A DNA stretch of 6,117 nucleotides from Planctomycetaceae bacterium (GTDB taxonomy: Bacteria; Planctomycetota; Planctomycetia; Planctomycetales; Planctomycetaceae). The translations under genes and the position numbers were made by a program. This document shows, in pieces, positions 1 to 5,184 of the stretch. Under the pieces are notes generated by a model. That model was not told the origin of the DNA and made no database searches. It was given only the letters and a program-made list of their open reading frames with translations. Within the stretch, counting starts at the first letter, position 1. Every line of letters begins with the position of its first letter. The DNA is taken from positions 4,375 to 10,491 of the forward strand of contig JALWSL010000784.1 of assembly GCA_027080405.1 (NCBI GenBank). Reading direction: 5' to 3'.

Positions 1-3
1 GCA

Positions 4-33
4 TTGTGAAGCATGCCCGGTTTCCGCTATAAG
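4..33 (+). promoter_or_regulatory. candidate sigma70-type promoter of the M28 peptidase gene
   Basis: TTGTGA (4-9) could serve as a -35 box and TATAAG (28-33, five of six matches to TATAAT) as a -10 box, separated by 18 bases. Transcription would then begin near position 40. That lies downstream of the ATG at 13 and just upstream of the ribosome-binding site at 51-57, which fits translation from the GTG at 64. The -35 match is only four of six, and promoter rules in the presumed phylum are poorly known, so this is a suggestion. Confidence 0.3.
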
Positions 34-50
34 AAGGGACACGTTATCGC

Positions 51-57
51 AGGGGAG
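51..57 (+). promoter_or_regulatory. ribosome-binding site deciding the GTG start at 64
   Basis: AGGGGAG is a strong Shine-Dalgarno match lying six bases before the GTG at 64. The in-frame ATG at 13 has only 12 bases of window before it and no purine-rich site there. Starting at 64 also puts the hydrophobic signal core right at the N-terminus. Confidence 0.65.
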
Positions 58-63
58 AAACTC

Positions 64-1269
64 GTGTCCAGAACCGCTGTTGTATTTGTTCTTTTATTGC
101 TGGGCTTGTCCGATTGTCTGAGGTTGAACGCCCGGCAGCCAGATCCCCAGCCGCCAGAGGAACCAAAAGTCTGTGAACAGCGAATCAGGGAGCATATTCT
201 CTATTTGGCTTCGCGTGAACTACGGGGAAGGCGCGGCTCCGATGCAGCAAAGGCGGCAGAATATATCGCCGGGGAGTTTCGGAAACTCGAACTGCAACCC
301 GTTTTTGAACTTCCGGATGATAAGTGCAAGCGAAGCTACTTTCAGGACATCCCCGCTGCTCCAGATAAATGCGGCAACAGCACAACGGCCGGAAGGAATG
401 TCGCGGGTCTGCTTGTTGGCTGCGATCCCGAGTTGAAAGACGAATACATAATCATCGCTGCCCATCACGATCATCTGGGTAAAAGCCAAAACGGTATTTT
501 CTTCGGGGCGGACGACAACGCTTCCGGTGTGGCCATGGTGCTCGAACTCGCTCGGGTGATGACCGCTTCTGCCGATTCGATCAGGCGATCCGTGTTGTTT
601 GTCAGTTTCGATCTCGAAGAACATATGCTCTTTGGCTCCCGCTGGTTCACAGCCCACCCCCCGGTTCCCTTGAAACAGGTGAAGATGATGATCGTCGCGG
701 ACATGCTCGGACGATCCTTGGGAGATTTACCGCTCGATTCCTTTTTCCTGTTCGGATCCGAACATGCTGAAGGTGTCCGGAATCTCATTTCCCGAATTCC
801 GTTCGCCGAAAAAGCGAAACCTGTCCTGTTAAGTGACGACTTTGTAGGAACCCGCAGCGACTATGGGCCATTCCGCGATCGAAAGATCCCCTTTCTGTTC
901 GCCTCAACCGGTCAATCGAAAGATTATCATACCGTCCGAGACACGGCTGATAAAATAAACTACAAACAGGTGACAGCGATCTCCCAGGGTCTGTCCATCC
1001 TCGCCAAACGTCTCGCCAATCTGGATCAACCACCAACGTGGATCGATAATCCAGGGATCTCTCGCGGGGAAGTCAAAGCGATTGGGAAAATTGTCACCGA
1101 AATCGAAAAAAAAGCGGACGACTGGAAACTGAACGCGCTACAACGTCTGTTCGTCTCCCAGGCCAAAATTCAAACAAAGCGAATTCTACAGACGAATCAG
1201 GAACCAGGCCCTCGGGAACAGGCCCGCTTGACACGAACGACGCAAATGCTGCTTTTTACCGTCTTTTGA
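64..1269 (+). CDS. secreted M28-family zinc metallopeptidase (aminopeptidase-like)
   Basis: Hydrolyses peptide bonds, probably N-terminal residues of peptides, with two zinc ions, outside the cytoplasmic membrane. Counting from the upstream ATG at 13 (V18 is the chosen start), all M28 metal-site motifs are present: AHHDHLG (H151, D153), GADDNASG (bridging D168), DLEEHMLFGS (general base E202, ligand E203), VADMLG (D230) and DYHTVRDT (H306). The GTG start gives 401 residues. It opens with a short basic n-region and a hydrophobic stretch (residues 21-32). Cleavage could fall after LNA (residue 40). The LSDC at 32-35 resembles a lipobox but has Asp just before the Cys, so lipidation is doubtful. 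Residues 340-418 form a charged, probably helical tail beyond the catalytic domain. The motifs settle the family; the substrate is unknown. The gene stands alone on the + strand, with no obvious functional link to the signalling genes downstream. Confidence 0.9.
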   Translation: MSRTAVVFVLLLLGLSDCLRLNARQPDPQPPEEPKVCEQRIREHILYLASRELRGRRGSDAAKAAEYIAGEFRKLELQPVFELPDDKCKRSYFQDIPAAPDKCGNSTTAGRNVAGLLVGCDPELKDEYIIIAAHHDHLGKSQNGIFFGADDNASGVAMVLELARVMTASADSIRRSVLFVSFDLEEHMLFGSRWFTAHPPVPLKQVKMMIVADMLGRSLGDLPLDSFFLFGSEHAEGVRNLISRIPFAEKAKPVLLSDDFVGTRSDYGPFRDRKIPFLFASTGQSKDYHTVRDTADKINYKQVTAISQGLSILAKRLANLDQPPTWIDNPGISRGEVKAIGKIVTEIEKKADDWKLNALQRLFVSQAKIQTKRILQTNQEPGPREQARLTRTTQMLLFTVF

Positions 1270-1372
1270 AAACTGGCCAAACGTAGCGATCCCCCCTGTC
1301 CATTGCGGATTTAACAGATTCAGGGAGATCCCTTCACCCCGCTGCTCAAGTACAGAGAGATTCCCTACTGCC

Positions 1373-1393
1373 CTGTATTGTAGAGCCATACAG
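1373..1393. repeat. perfect inverted repeat, 6-base arms
   Basis: CTGTAT (1373-1378) and ATACAG (1388-1393) are exact reverse complements separated by nine bases. This could be an operator for a dimeric regulator or a small hairpin. A 6-base match in a 329-base gap can also arise by chance. Confidence 0.3.
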
Positions 1394-1435
1394 ACCGTAT
1401 AGCCCGCTCGGAAATGAGAAAAAAAGGGCAACAAG

Positions 1436-1466
1436 ACGGCCTGCAAACGGCCTGTTTCATTTTTGC
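1436..1466 (+). terminator. weak terminator-like element after the peptidase gene
   Basis: ACGGCCTG occurs twice, at 1436-1443 and 1447-1454. The two self-complementary GGCC cores (1438-1441 and 1449-1452) can pair around a seven-base loop. A T-rich run (1455-1464) follows. AAATGA (1412-1417) and TCATTT (1457-1462) could pair outside that stem. The central stem is only four base pairs and the element lies about 170 bases past the stop codon, so its role as the peptidase terminator is uncertain. Confidence 0.25.
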
Positions 1467-1479
1467 AACATAGCTTTTC

Positions 1480-1511
1480 AGGTGTCCGTCAAAACACCTT
1501 CGACAAAGGTG
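1480..1511. repeat. three alternating AGGTG/CACCT half-sites upstream of the signalling genes
   Basis: AGGTGT (1480-1485) is the exact reverse complement of ACACCT (1494-1499). CACCTT (1495-1500) is in turn the exact reverse complement of AAGGTG (1506-1511). The middle element can therefore pair with either neighbour. The group lies about 90 bases before the response-regulator start and upstream of the candidate promoter at 1551-1559, a typical place for an activator or repressor site. Only the complementarity is seen; function is inferred. Confidence 0.35.
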
Positions 1512-1550
1512 AGTGATGCCACATGGATCGCCTTTCGCAGCGCCCCCTTG

Positions 1551-1559
1551 TGGAATAAT
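1551..1559 (+). promoter_or_regulatory. candidate extended -10 promoter for the response regulator/CheC genes
   Basis: TGGAATAAT matches the extended -10 pattern TGnTATAAT, with five of six matches in the hexamer. Transcription would start near 1566, about 33 bases before the start codon at 1599. No good -35 box lies 16-18 bases upstream (the sequence there is around CTTTCG), which is tolerable for an extended -10 promoter but leaves the call tentative. Confidence 0.35.
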
Positions 1560-1598
1560 GGACATTCGCATCTTTCGGTCGAGCAAAAGGAAAAAATA

Positions 1599-1979
1599 AT
1601 GATGAAAATTCTTGTTGTGGATGATTCCAAATTCTCCCGTAAACGCGTCACCTCTGTTGTATCAGAATTGGATTGCGAACTGATCCAGGCAAGTGATGGC
1701 GAGGAAGGATTTTCTCTTTTCAAACAGGAACAGCCCGATTTGGTCATCTCCGATTTATTGATGCCCAATGTCGATGGAATCAGTTTATTGAAGCTGATTC
1801 GTGGGACCGATTCGCAGGTTCCTGTCATCATCGTCTCGGCTGATATTCAGGAAAGCAGTCGAACCATCTGCAGGGACCTGGGTATCGTTACGTTTCTGAA
1901 CAAGCCTTTCAAACCGGAACAGTTGCGGGAGGCAATCAATAACGCGCTCACAAAAACAGTGGAGGTGGTCAATGACTGA
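1599..1979 (+). CDS. single-domain CheY-like response regulator
   Basis: A stand-alone receiver domain of 126 residues with no output domain, so it probably acts by binding a partner protein when phosphorylated. All receiver landmarks are present: acidic pocket D8-D9, phosphoacceptor D52 in VISDLLMP, switch residue S80, aromatic F99 and the conserved K102-P103. The start at 1599 (ATGATG, so 1602 is an alternative) follows AAGGA at 1587-1591 with suitable spacing and places the first beta strand, MKILVVDD, at the N-terminus. Its stop overlaps the next gene by eight bases, so the two are translationally coupled. The phosphate donor is probably the hybrid kinase at 2706-4931. The CheC-type phosphatase directly downstream is the likely eraser. 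I do not name it cheY because no chemotaxis genes accompany it. Confidence 0.93.
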   Translation: MMKILVVDDSKFSRKRVTSVVSELDCELIQASDGEEGFSLFKQEQPDLVISDLLMPNVDGISLLKLIRGTDSQVPVIIVSADIQESSRTICRDLGIVTFLNKPFKPEQLREAINNALTKTVEVVND

Positions 1980-2595
1980 AAACATGACGATCGAAATACC
2001 CCAGTTCAATGAAGATCAGCTTGATCTTCTGCAGGAATTGGTCAATATCGGAGTAGGGCGGGCAGCCGATGCACTCAGTCAGCTTGTCGAATCGCGGATC
2101 CAGTTATGTGTTCCTGAAGTCAGGATGCTCGCCTCACAGGAGGCCTGGAAAATATTCGACAACCGTACCGTTACTGAAGAAACAATGGTTGTCCAAAGTT
2201 TCTCCGGCACCGTTGATGGTCGCCTGGGAATGCTGCTGGATAAACAGAGCGCCCTGCTACTGACATCGATTCTGGGCGAAGAAGAAATCCATGACAACGA
2301 AATCAGCCTGGAGCAGGAAGGCATCCTTCTTGAAGTTGGCAATATCGTCCTGAACGGAGTCATGGGAGCGATATCCAACGCGATCAATGACCAACTGGAT
2401 TATTCCATCCCGGAAATTGCCCGATCCAATTCCGTACGGGTTCTGCTGGCAGACAACCTGTTGGATAACCCCACCGTTTTATTGGCGGATGTCCGTTTGC
2501 ATGTGGAAAACAGCGAGATCGAAGGCTCGATCCTTATCGTTTTCGATGTCGAAGCGATCAGGCTGGCATTGAACGAGATTATCGACAATGCCTGA
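1972..2595 (+). CDS. CheC-type phosphatase of phosphorylated response regulator
   Basis: A cytoplasmic enzyme that speeds dephosphorylation of a CheY-like receiver. It has 207 residues, close to the usual CheC size, with two copies of the family active-site pattern D/S-x3-E-x2-N-x22-P. The first copy is complete: D18, E22, N25 and P48, within the ELVNIGVG helix. The second has E121, N124 and P147 in correct spacing but G117 in place of D/S. Two sites argue for CheC rather than the one-site CheX. The start ATG at 1972 sits six bases after GGAGG (1961-1965) and overlaps the end of the receiver gene, which points to that receiver as its substrate. Chemotaxis CheC usually works with the receptor deamidase CheD, absent here. 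There is no sign of the C-terminal switch domain of FliY. The family call is firm; the substrate is inferred. Confidence 0.9.
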   Translation: MTENMTIEIPQFNEDQLDLLQELVNIGVGRAADALSQLVESRIQLCVPEVRMLASQEAWKIFDNRTVTEETMVVQSFSGTVDGRLGMLLDKQSALLLTSILGEEEIHDNEISLEQEGILLEVGNIVLNGVMGAISNAINDQLDYSIPEIARSNSVRVLLADNLLDNPTVLLADVRLHVENSEIEGSILIVFDVEAIRLALNEIIDNA

Positions 2596-2603
2596 CAGCA
2601 TGA

Positions 2604-2645
2604 CTGGGGGTCAACTTCTGTTGATTCCCGGCTGTTGAGACCCGG
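2604..2645 (+). promoter_or_regulatory. strong hairpin with an alternative pairing partner, between cheC-like and kinase genes
   Basis: Bases 2604-2615 pair with 2620-2631 in a 12-bp stem (three G-U pairs) with loop TTCT, beginning eight bases after the phosphatase stop codon. The 3' arm GTTGATTCCCGG is repeated, 10 of 12 identical, as GTTGAGACCCGG at 2634-2645. The same 5' arm (2608-2615) can instead pair with 2634-2643 across a two-base bulge. No T-run follows either stem, so a plain intrinsic terminator is unlikely. It may set the relative expression of the kinase by mRNA processing or stability, attenuation, or as a protein-binding site. Confidence 0.5.
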
Positions 2646-2705
2646 CGCAGTAGCACCAATCTCTGTACGGATCGAAAGAGACATGGATCGAGAAGAGGAA
2701 CAGAA

Positions 2706-4931
2706 ATGGAACAGTATTGCGACAACAACCAATGGATCAACTGGCTTTCCTGCGGCGCGTTGATAATCGATGAACGCTATGATATTCACGAATGGAACAA
2801 CGTTCTTGCCAAATGGACGGGAACTTCCCCCCGACAGGCAAAACAGCTCAATCTTCTCCAGCAGTATCCCCATTTAAGGGAACCTCGATTCTGGGGCCGA
2901 CTTCAACAGGTCTTCTCAGAAGGTAACCCTGCGGTCTATTCCGAAGGATTTCACAAGCATTTCCTGCCGATCGATTATGAACTGAAAGGGAAAGAAGTCC
3001 GCATGATCCAGCGGACCCATGTGCGACGACTCCCCGGTGACAGACCGTTGGCTTTTATCACCATCGAGGATCTGACCAGCCAATATCACCAACTGGCCGA
3101 GATACGCGAAGAAATTCGACAACGAAAAATTATCGAAGAAGAGTTCCGTAACCACTTCAATCTGCTGAATCTGGTTAGTGACCTGCAGACGAATTATCTG
3201 ATCACAGGGGATTCCAATCAGTTCTTCGACCACCTGATCCAGCGGTTGACCGTTTATAGCGATTGTGAATTCGGATTCATCGCTGAGTTCTCTCCTCAAA
3301 ATCATGAGGACGGTTTGATCGTGCGAGGCATTTGCAATCGGTCCTCCGATCCAGAAGTGGCAAAATTCATTAAACGGTATGAAAACCAGGATGTCGTTTT
3401 CGGAGGGAAGACAAAAGTATTTGGTACCATTCTGAAAACCAAAGAACCGGTCAGTGTTGACAATCCGATCGACCTGACCAACATCGCAACCTATCCCGCG
3501 GGACATCCCATCATTCAGAATTTCCTGGGAATGCCCCTGCTTTATGGCAACGAAATTCTGGGAATTGTCGGTCTGGCGAACTCGCCGCAACGCATCCCGA
3601 AAACAGAATATGAATCACTCAGGCCCTATCTGAAATCGTGTGCCCATCTGATTCACGCGATGCACCTTGAAGAGCAACGCAAAGCAGACCGCGAAGCGCT
3701 GAAAAAACGGGCCAATGAACTGCTTGAAGCCAAAAAGCAGGCCGAACAAGCCACCCAAAGCAAGTCTGAATTTCTGGCCAACATGAGCCACGAAATCCGC
3801 ACGCCGATGACGGCTATTCTCGGATTCTCCGAAATCCTTTCAGATGAATCGGCCAGTAAACGGGAAAAGGAAAAAGCGATTGGAACCATTCAGCGGAACG
3901 GCGAACACCTGCTGATGATCATCAACGATATCCTGGATATCTCCAAAATTGAAGCCGGGAAAATCGAAATGGAGCAGACCGTCTTTTCAACCAGACAACT
4001 GTTGGAAGACATCATCGCTCTGATGAAACATAAGGCAGAGGGCAAAGGATTGGAACTGATTGCCCATATCGATCCCGATGTTCCCGAACAATTACTGGGC
4101 GATCCGACACGCATCAGACAGATTCTGGTCAACCTGATCGGAAACGCGATCAAGTTCACGCATCACGGATCGGTCACGACGAGTCTCAGCACCAGTCCGC
4201 TTCCCGAAGATCCGAATCGCTTCCATGTCCGTTTCTCCGTTGCGGATACGGGGATCGGAATTTCATCAGAAAAAATTGAATCGATCTTCAAACCGTTTTC
4301 ACAGGCCGATACATCAACCACCCGCAAATTTGGAGGAACCGGTTTGGGGCTTTCCATCTCTCAGCGACTTTCCCAAATGATGGGGGGCGATCTGACCGCG
4401 ACAAGCCAACTCGGTGTGGGAACGACATTCGTTGCAGAATTCGTTTTTCCCAAGCCGGATTCCGAACCACAGGAAACAACTGTCGAAACGGAAAAGCCCA
4501 AGCCAGCCGAGTTGGTCTCACCCGAACAACAGGCCCGGATTCTGGTCGTCGATGACAGTCCGGATAATCGCAGACTGCTCGGCTTCTTGTTGAAAAAGAA
4601 TGGATACCCATGCGATTACGCAGTCAATGGTCGGGAAGCTGTCGACCTGGCTCTGAAAGCGTGGAAACAGAACACGCCCTACGCGGTGATTCTGATGGAT
4701 ATGCAAATGCCCATTCTCGATGGCTATTCGGCTACCACCGAACTGCGGGATGCCGGTTATCAATACCCGGTTCTGGCACTGACCGCACACGCCATGTCGC
4801 ATGATCGGGAAAAGTGCATCAACGCAGGCTGTGACGATTTCCTGACCAAACCGATTGATCGAAGCAAACTGCAGGAAGCCCTGGCAACATGGTGTCAGCA
4901 GGCTGAAACAGCAATAGAAAATTCCGTATGA
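2706..4931 (+). CDS. soluble PAS-GAF hybrid sensor histidine kinase with receiver domain
   Basis: A 741-residue cytoplasmic sensor kinase; no transmembrane segment or signal peptide is visible. Domains in order: PAS-like sensor (about 10-125), coiled linker (125-150), GAF (about 165-318, with the typical [16 protein letters not shown] end), second coiled linker (320-352), HisKA with phosphoacceptor H362 in SHEIRTP, HATPase (N box N476 and N480, G1 box DTGIGIS 514-520, F box F528-F531, G2 box GGTGLGLS 543-550), a Pro/Glu-rich linker (583-607) and a receiver (acidic pair D616-D617, phosphoacceptor D665, T693, K715-P716). There is no C-terminal Hpt domain. All catalytic residues are intact. The start has AGAGGA (2694-2699) six bases before the ATG. 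It follows the CheC gene by 110 bases on the same strand and is the natural donor of phosphate to the free receiver at 1599-1979, directly or through a separate Hpt protein. The ligands of the PAS and GAF domains cannot be read from the sequence. Confidence 0.94.
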   Translation: MEQYCDNNQWINWLSCGALIIDERYDIHEWNNVLAKWTGTSPRQAKQLNLLQQYPHLREPRFWGRLQQVFSEGNPAVYSEGFHKHFLPIDYELKGKEVRMIQRTHVRRLPGDRPLAFITIEDLTSQYHQLAEIREEIRQRKIIEEEFRNHFNLLNLVSDLQTNYLITGDSNQFFDHLIQRLTVYSDCEFGFIAEFSPQNHEDGLIVRGICNRSSDPEVAKFIKRYENQDVVFGGKTKVFGTILKTKEPVSVDNPIDLTNIATYPAGHPIIQNFLGMPLLYGNEILGIVGLANSPQRIPKTEYESLRPYLKSCAHLIHAMHLEEQRKADREALKKRANELLEAKKQAEQATQSKSEFLANMSHEIRTPMTAILGFSEILSDESASKREKEKAIGTIQRNGEHLLMIINDILDISKIEAGKIEMEQTVFSTRQLLEDIIALMKHKAEGKGLELIAHIDPDVPEQLLGDPTRIRQILVNLIGNAIKFTHHGSVTTSLSTSPLPEDPNRFHVRFSVADTGIGISSEKIESIFKPFSQADTSTTRKFGGTGLGLSISQRLSQMMGGDLTATSQLGVGTTFVAEFVFPKPDSEPQETTVETEKPKPAELVSPEQQARILVVDDSPDNRRLLGFLLKKNGYPCDYAVNGREAVDLALKAWKQNTPYAVILMDMQMPILDGYSATTELRDAGYQYPVLALTAHAMSHDREKCINAGCDDFLTKPIDRSKLQEALATWCQQAETAIENSV

Positions 4932-4943
4932 CGATCCGAACGC

Positions 4944-4968
4944 GTCGGGTGCCCCGGTTGGTGTTTTG
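4944..4968 (+). terminator. possible terminator of the hybrid kinase gene
   Basis: GTCGGG (4944-4949) can pair with CCCGGT (4953-4958) around loop TGC, giving four G-C pairs plus two G-U pairs. A T-rich stretch with TTTT at 4964-4967 follows. It lies 12 bases after the kinase stop, the expected place. The stem is short and the T-run is interrupted by G residues, so efficiency is doubtful. Confidence 0.35.
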
Positions 4969-4971
4969 TGT

Positions 4972-4990
4972 CACGGATCTGTGAGCCGTG
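4972..4990. repeat. inverted repeat CACGG/CCGTG
   Basis: CACGG (4972-4976) and CCGTG (4986-4990) are exact reverse complements around a nine-base loop, just after the candidate kinase terminator. Within the same segment TCAC (4971-4974) can also pair with GTGA (4981-4984). It may be part of the transcription end region or of a larger degenerate repeat filling this gap. Confidence 0.3.
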
Positions 4991-5042
4991 TTCATCTTCG
5001 CCATAGTAGCGGGGTGACCAATACCGGACGACTCACGCCGTT

Positions 5043-5082
5043 CCGCTTGCCACGCCTGGCCGCTTGCGAGATCCTTGCGAGA
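5043..5082. repeat. short direct repeats (CCGCTTGC twice, CTTGCGAGA twice)
   Basis: CCGCTTGC occurs at 5043-5050 and 5060-5067. The overlapping word CTTGCGAGA occurs at 5063-5071 and 5074-5082, an 11-base period. The stretch is noncoding and leads into the cacgcagag-type repeat at 5091. No reading frame here looks like a gene. Confidence 0.4.
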
Positions 5083-5090
5083 AAAGGGAA

Positions 5091-5118
5091 TCACGCAGAG
5101 ACACGAAGACGCAAAGGA
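5091..5118. repeat. cacgcagag/acacgaag/acgcaaag degenerate tandem repeat
   Basis: Three degenerate units of eight to nine bases follow one another: CACGCAGAG, ACACGAAG, ACGCAAAGG. I recognise this kind of phrase as one scattered through intergenic DNA of planctomycetes and some other bacteria; that recognition is from memory and untested. It sits between convergent genes, where such repeats are tolerated. No coding role is apparent. Confidence 0.45.
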
Positions 5119-5131
5119 TAGAACATAAAGT

Positions 5132-5168
5132 TTATTTAAGACTGACTGGTTGCACCGGCCTTAAATAG
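5132..5168 (-). terminator. hairpin between convergent genes, possible terminator of the ADP-ribosylglycohydrolase gene
   Basis: TATTTAAG (5133-5140) and CTTAAATA (5160-5167) are exact reverse complements, extended by a T-G pair at 5132/5168. Inside, CTGGT (5146-5150) pairs with ACCGG (5154-5158), one pair being T-G, around loop TGC. Read on the - strand, the element begins 17 bases after the glycohydrolase stop and is followed by an A/T-rich stretch (5120-5131) rather than a clean T-run. It could work as a bidirectional transcription barrier. The inverted repeat is plain; the termination role is inferred. Confidence 0.45.
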
Positions 5169-5184
5169 CCGTCTACGGTCCATT

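Larger units (their letters stand above)
1270..1598. other. 329-base intergenic region between peptidase and response regulator
   Basis: No convincing coding sequence is visible. The response-regulator frame is open back to a GTG at 1482, but the extra 39 codons show no conserved domain, and the start at 1599 has a ribosome-binding site. The gap holds a short inverted repeat (1373-1393), a weak terminator-like element (1436-1466), three alternating AGGTG/CACCT half-sites (1480-1511) and an extended -10 candidate (1551-1559), each listed separately. The gap is long enough to separate two transcription units. Confidence 0.6.

Noticed and set aside
220..657. 145-codon - strand reading frame inside the M28 gene
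   Set aside because: It lies wholly antisense to the metal-binding core of a clearly coding gene, and its product shows no family resemblance.
1378..1403. TTGTAG...TATAGC as a promoter
   Set aside because: The spacer is only 14 bases and both boxes match poorly.
1482..1598. N-terminal extension of the response regulator from the GTG at 1482
   Set aside because: The extra 39 codons match no domain, the GTG lies inside an inverted repeat without a ribosome-binding site, and a good site sits before the ATG at 1599.
2635..2663. TTGAGA as the -35 box of a separate kinase promoter
   Set aside because: The hexamer 17 bases downstream (AATCTC) is a poor -10 box and neighbouring spacings are no better, so I do not claim a promoter.
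2683..2762. short frame MDREEEQ starting at the ATG at 2683, overlapping the kinase start
   Set aside because: It is about 26 codons, out of frame with the kinase, has no clear ribosome-binding site and ends inside the kinase gene. Too little to call a leader peptide.
2916..3590. 224-codon - strand reading frame inside the kinase gene
   Set aside because: It is antisense to the PAS-GAF region. Its length follows from the codon composition of the kinase strand, and no domain is visible.
4819..5094. 91-codon - strand reading frame across the kinase end and the gap
   Set aside because: It overlaps the kinase receiver codons, has no recognisable domain or ribosome-binding site, and runs through repeat-like noncoding DNA. 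Best seen as chance.
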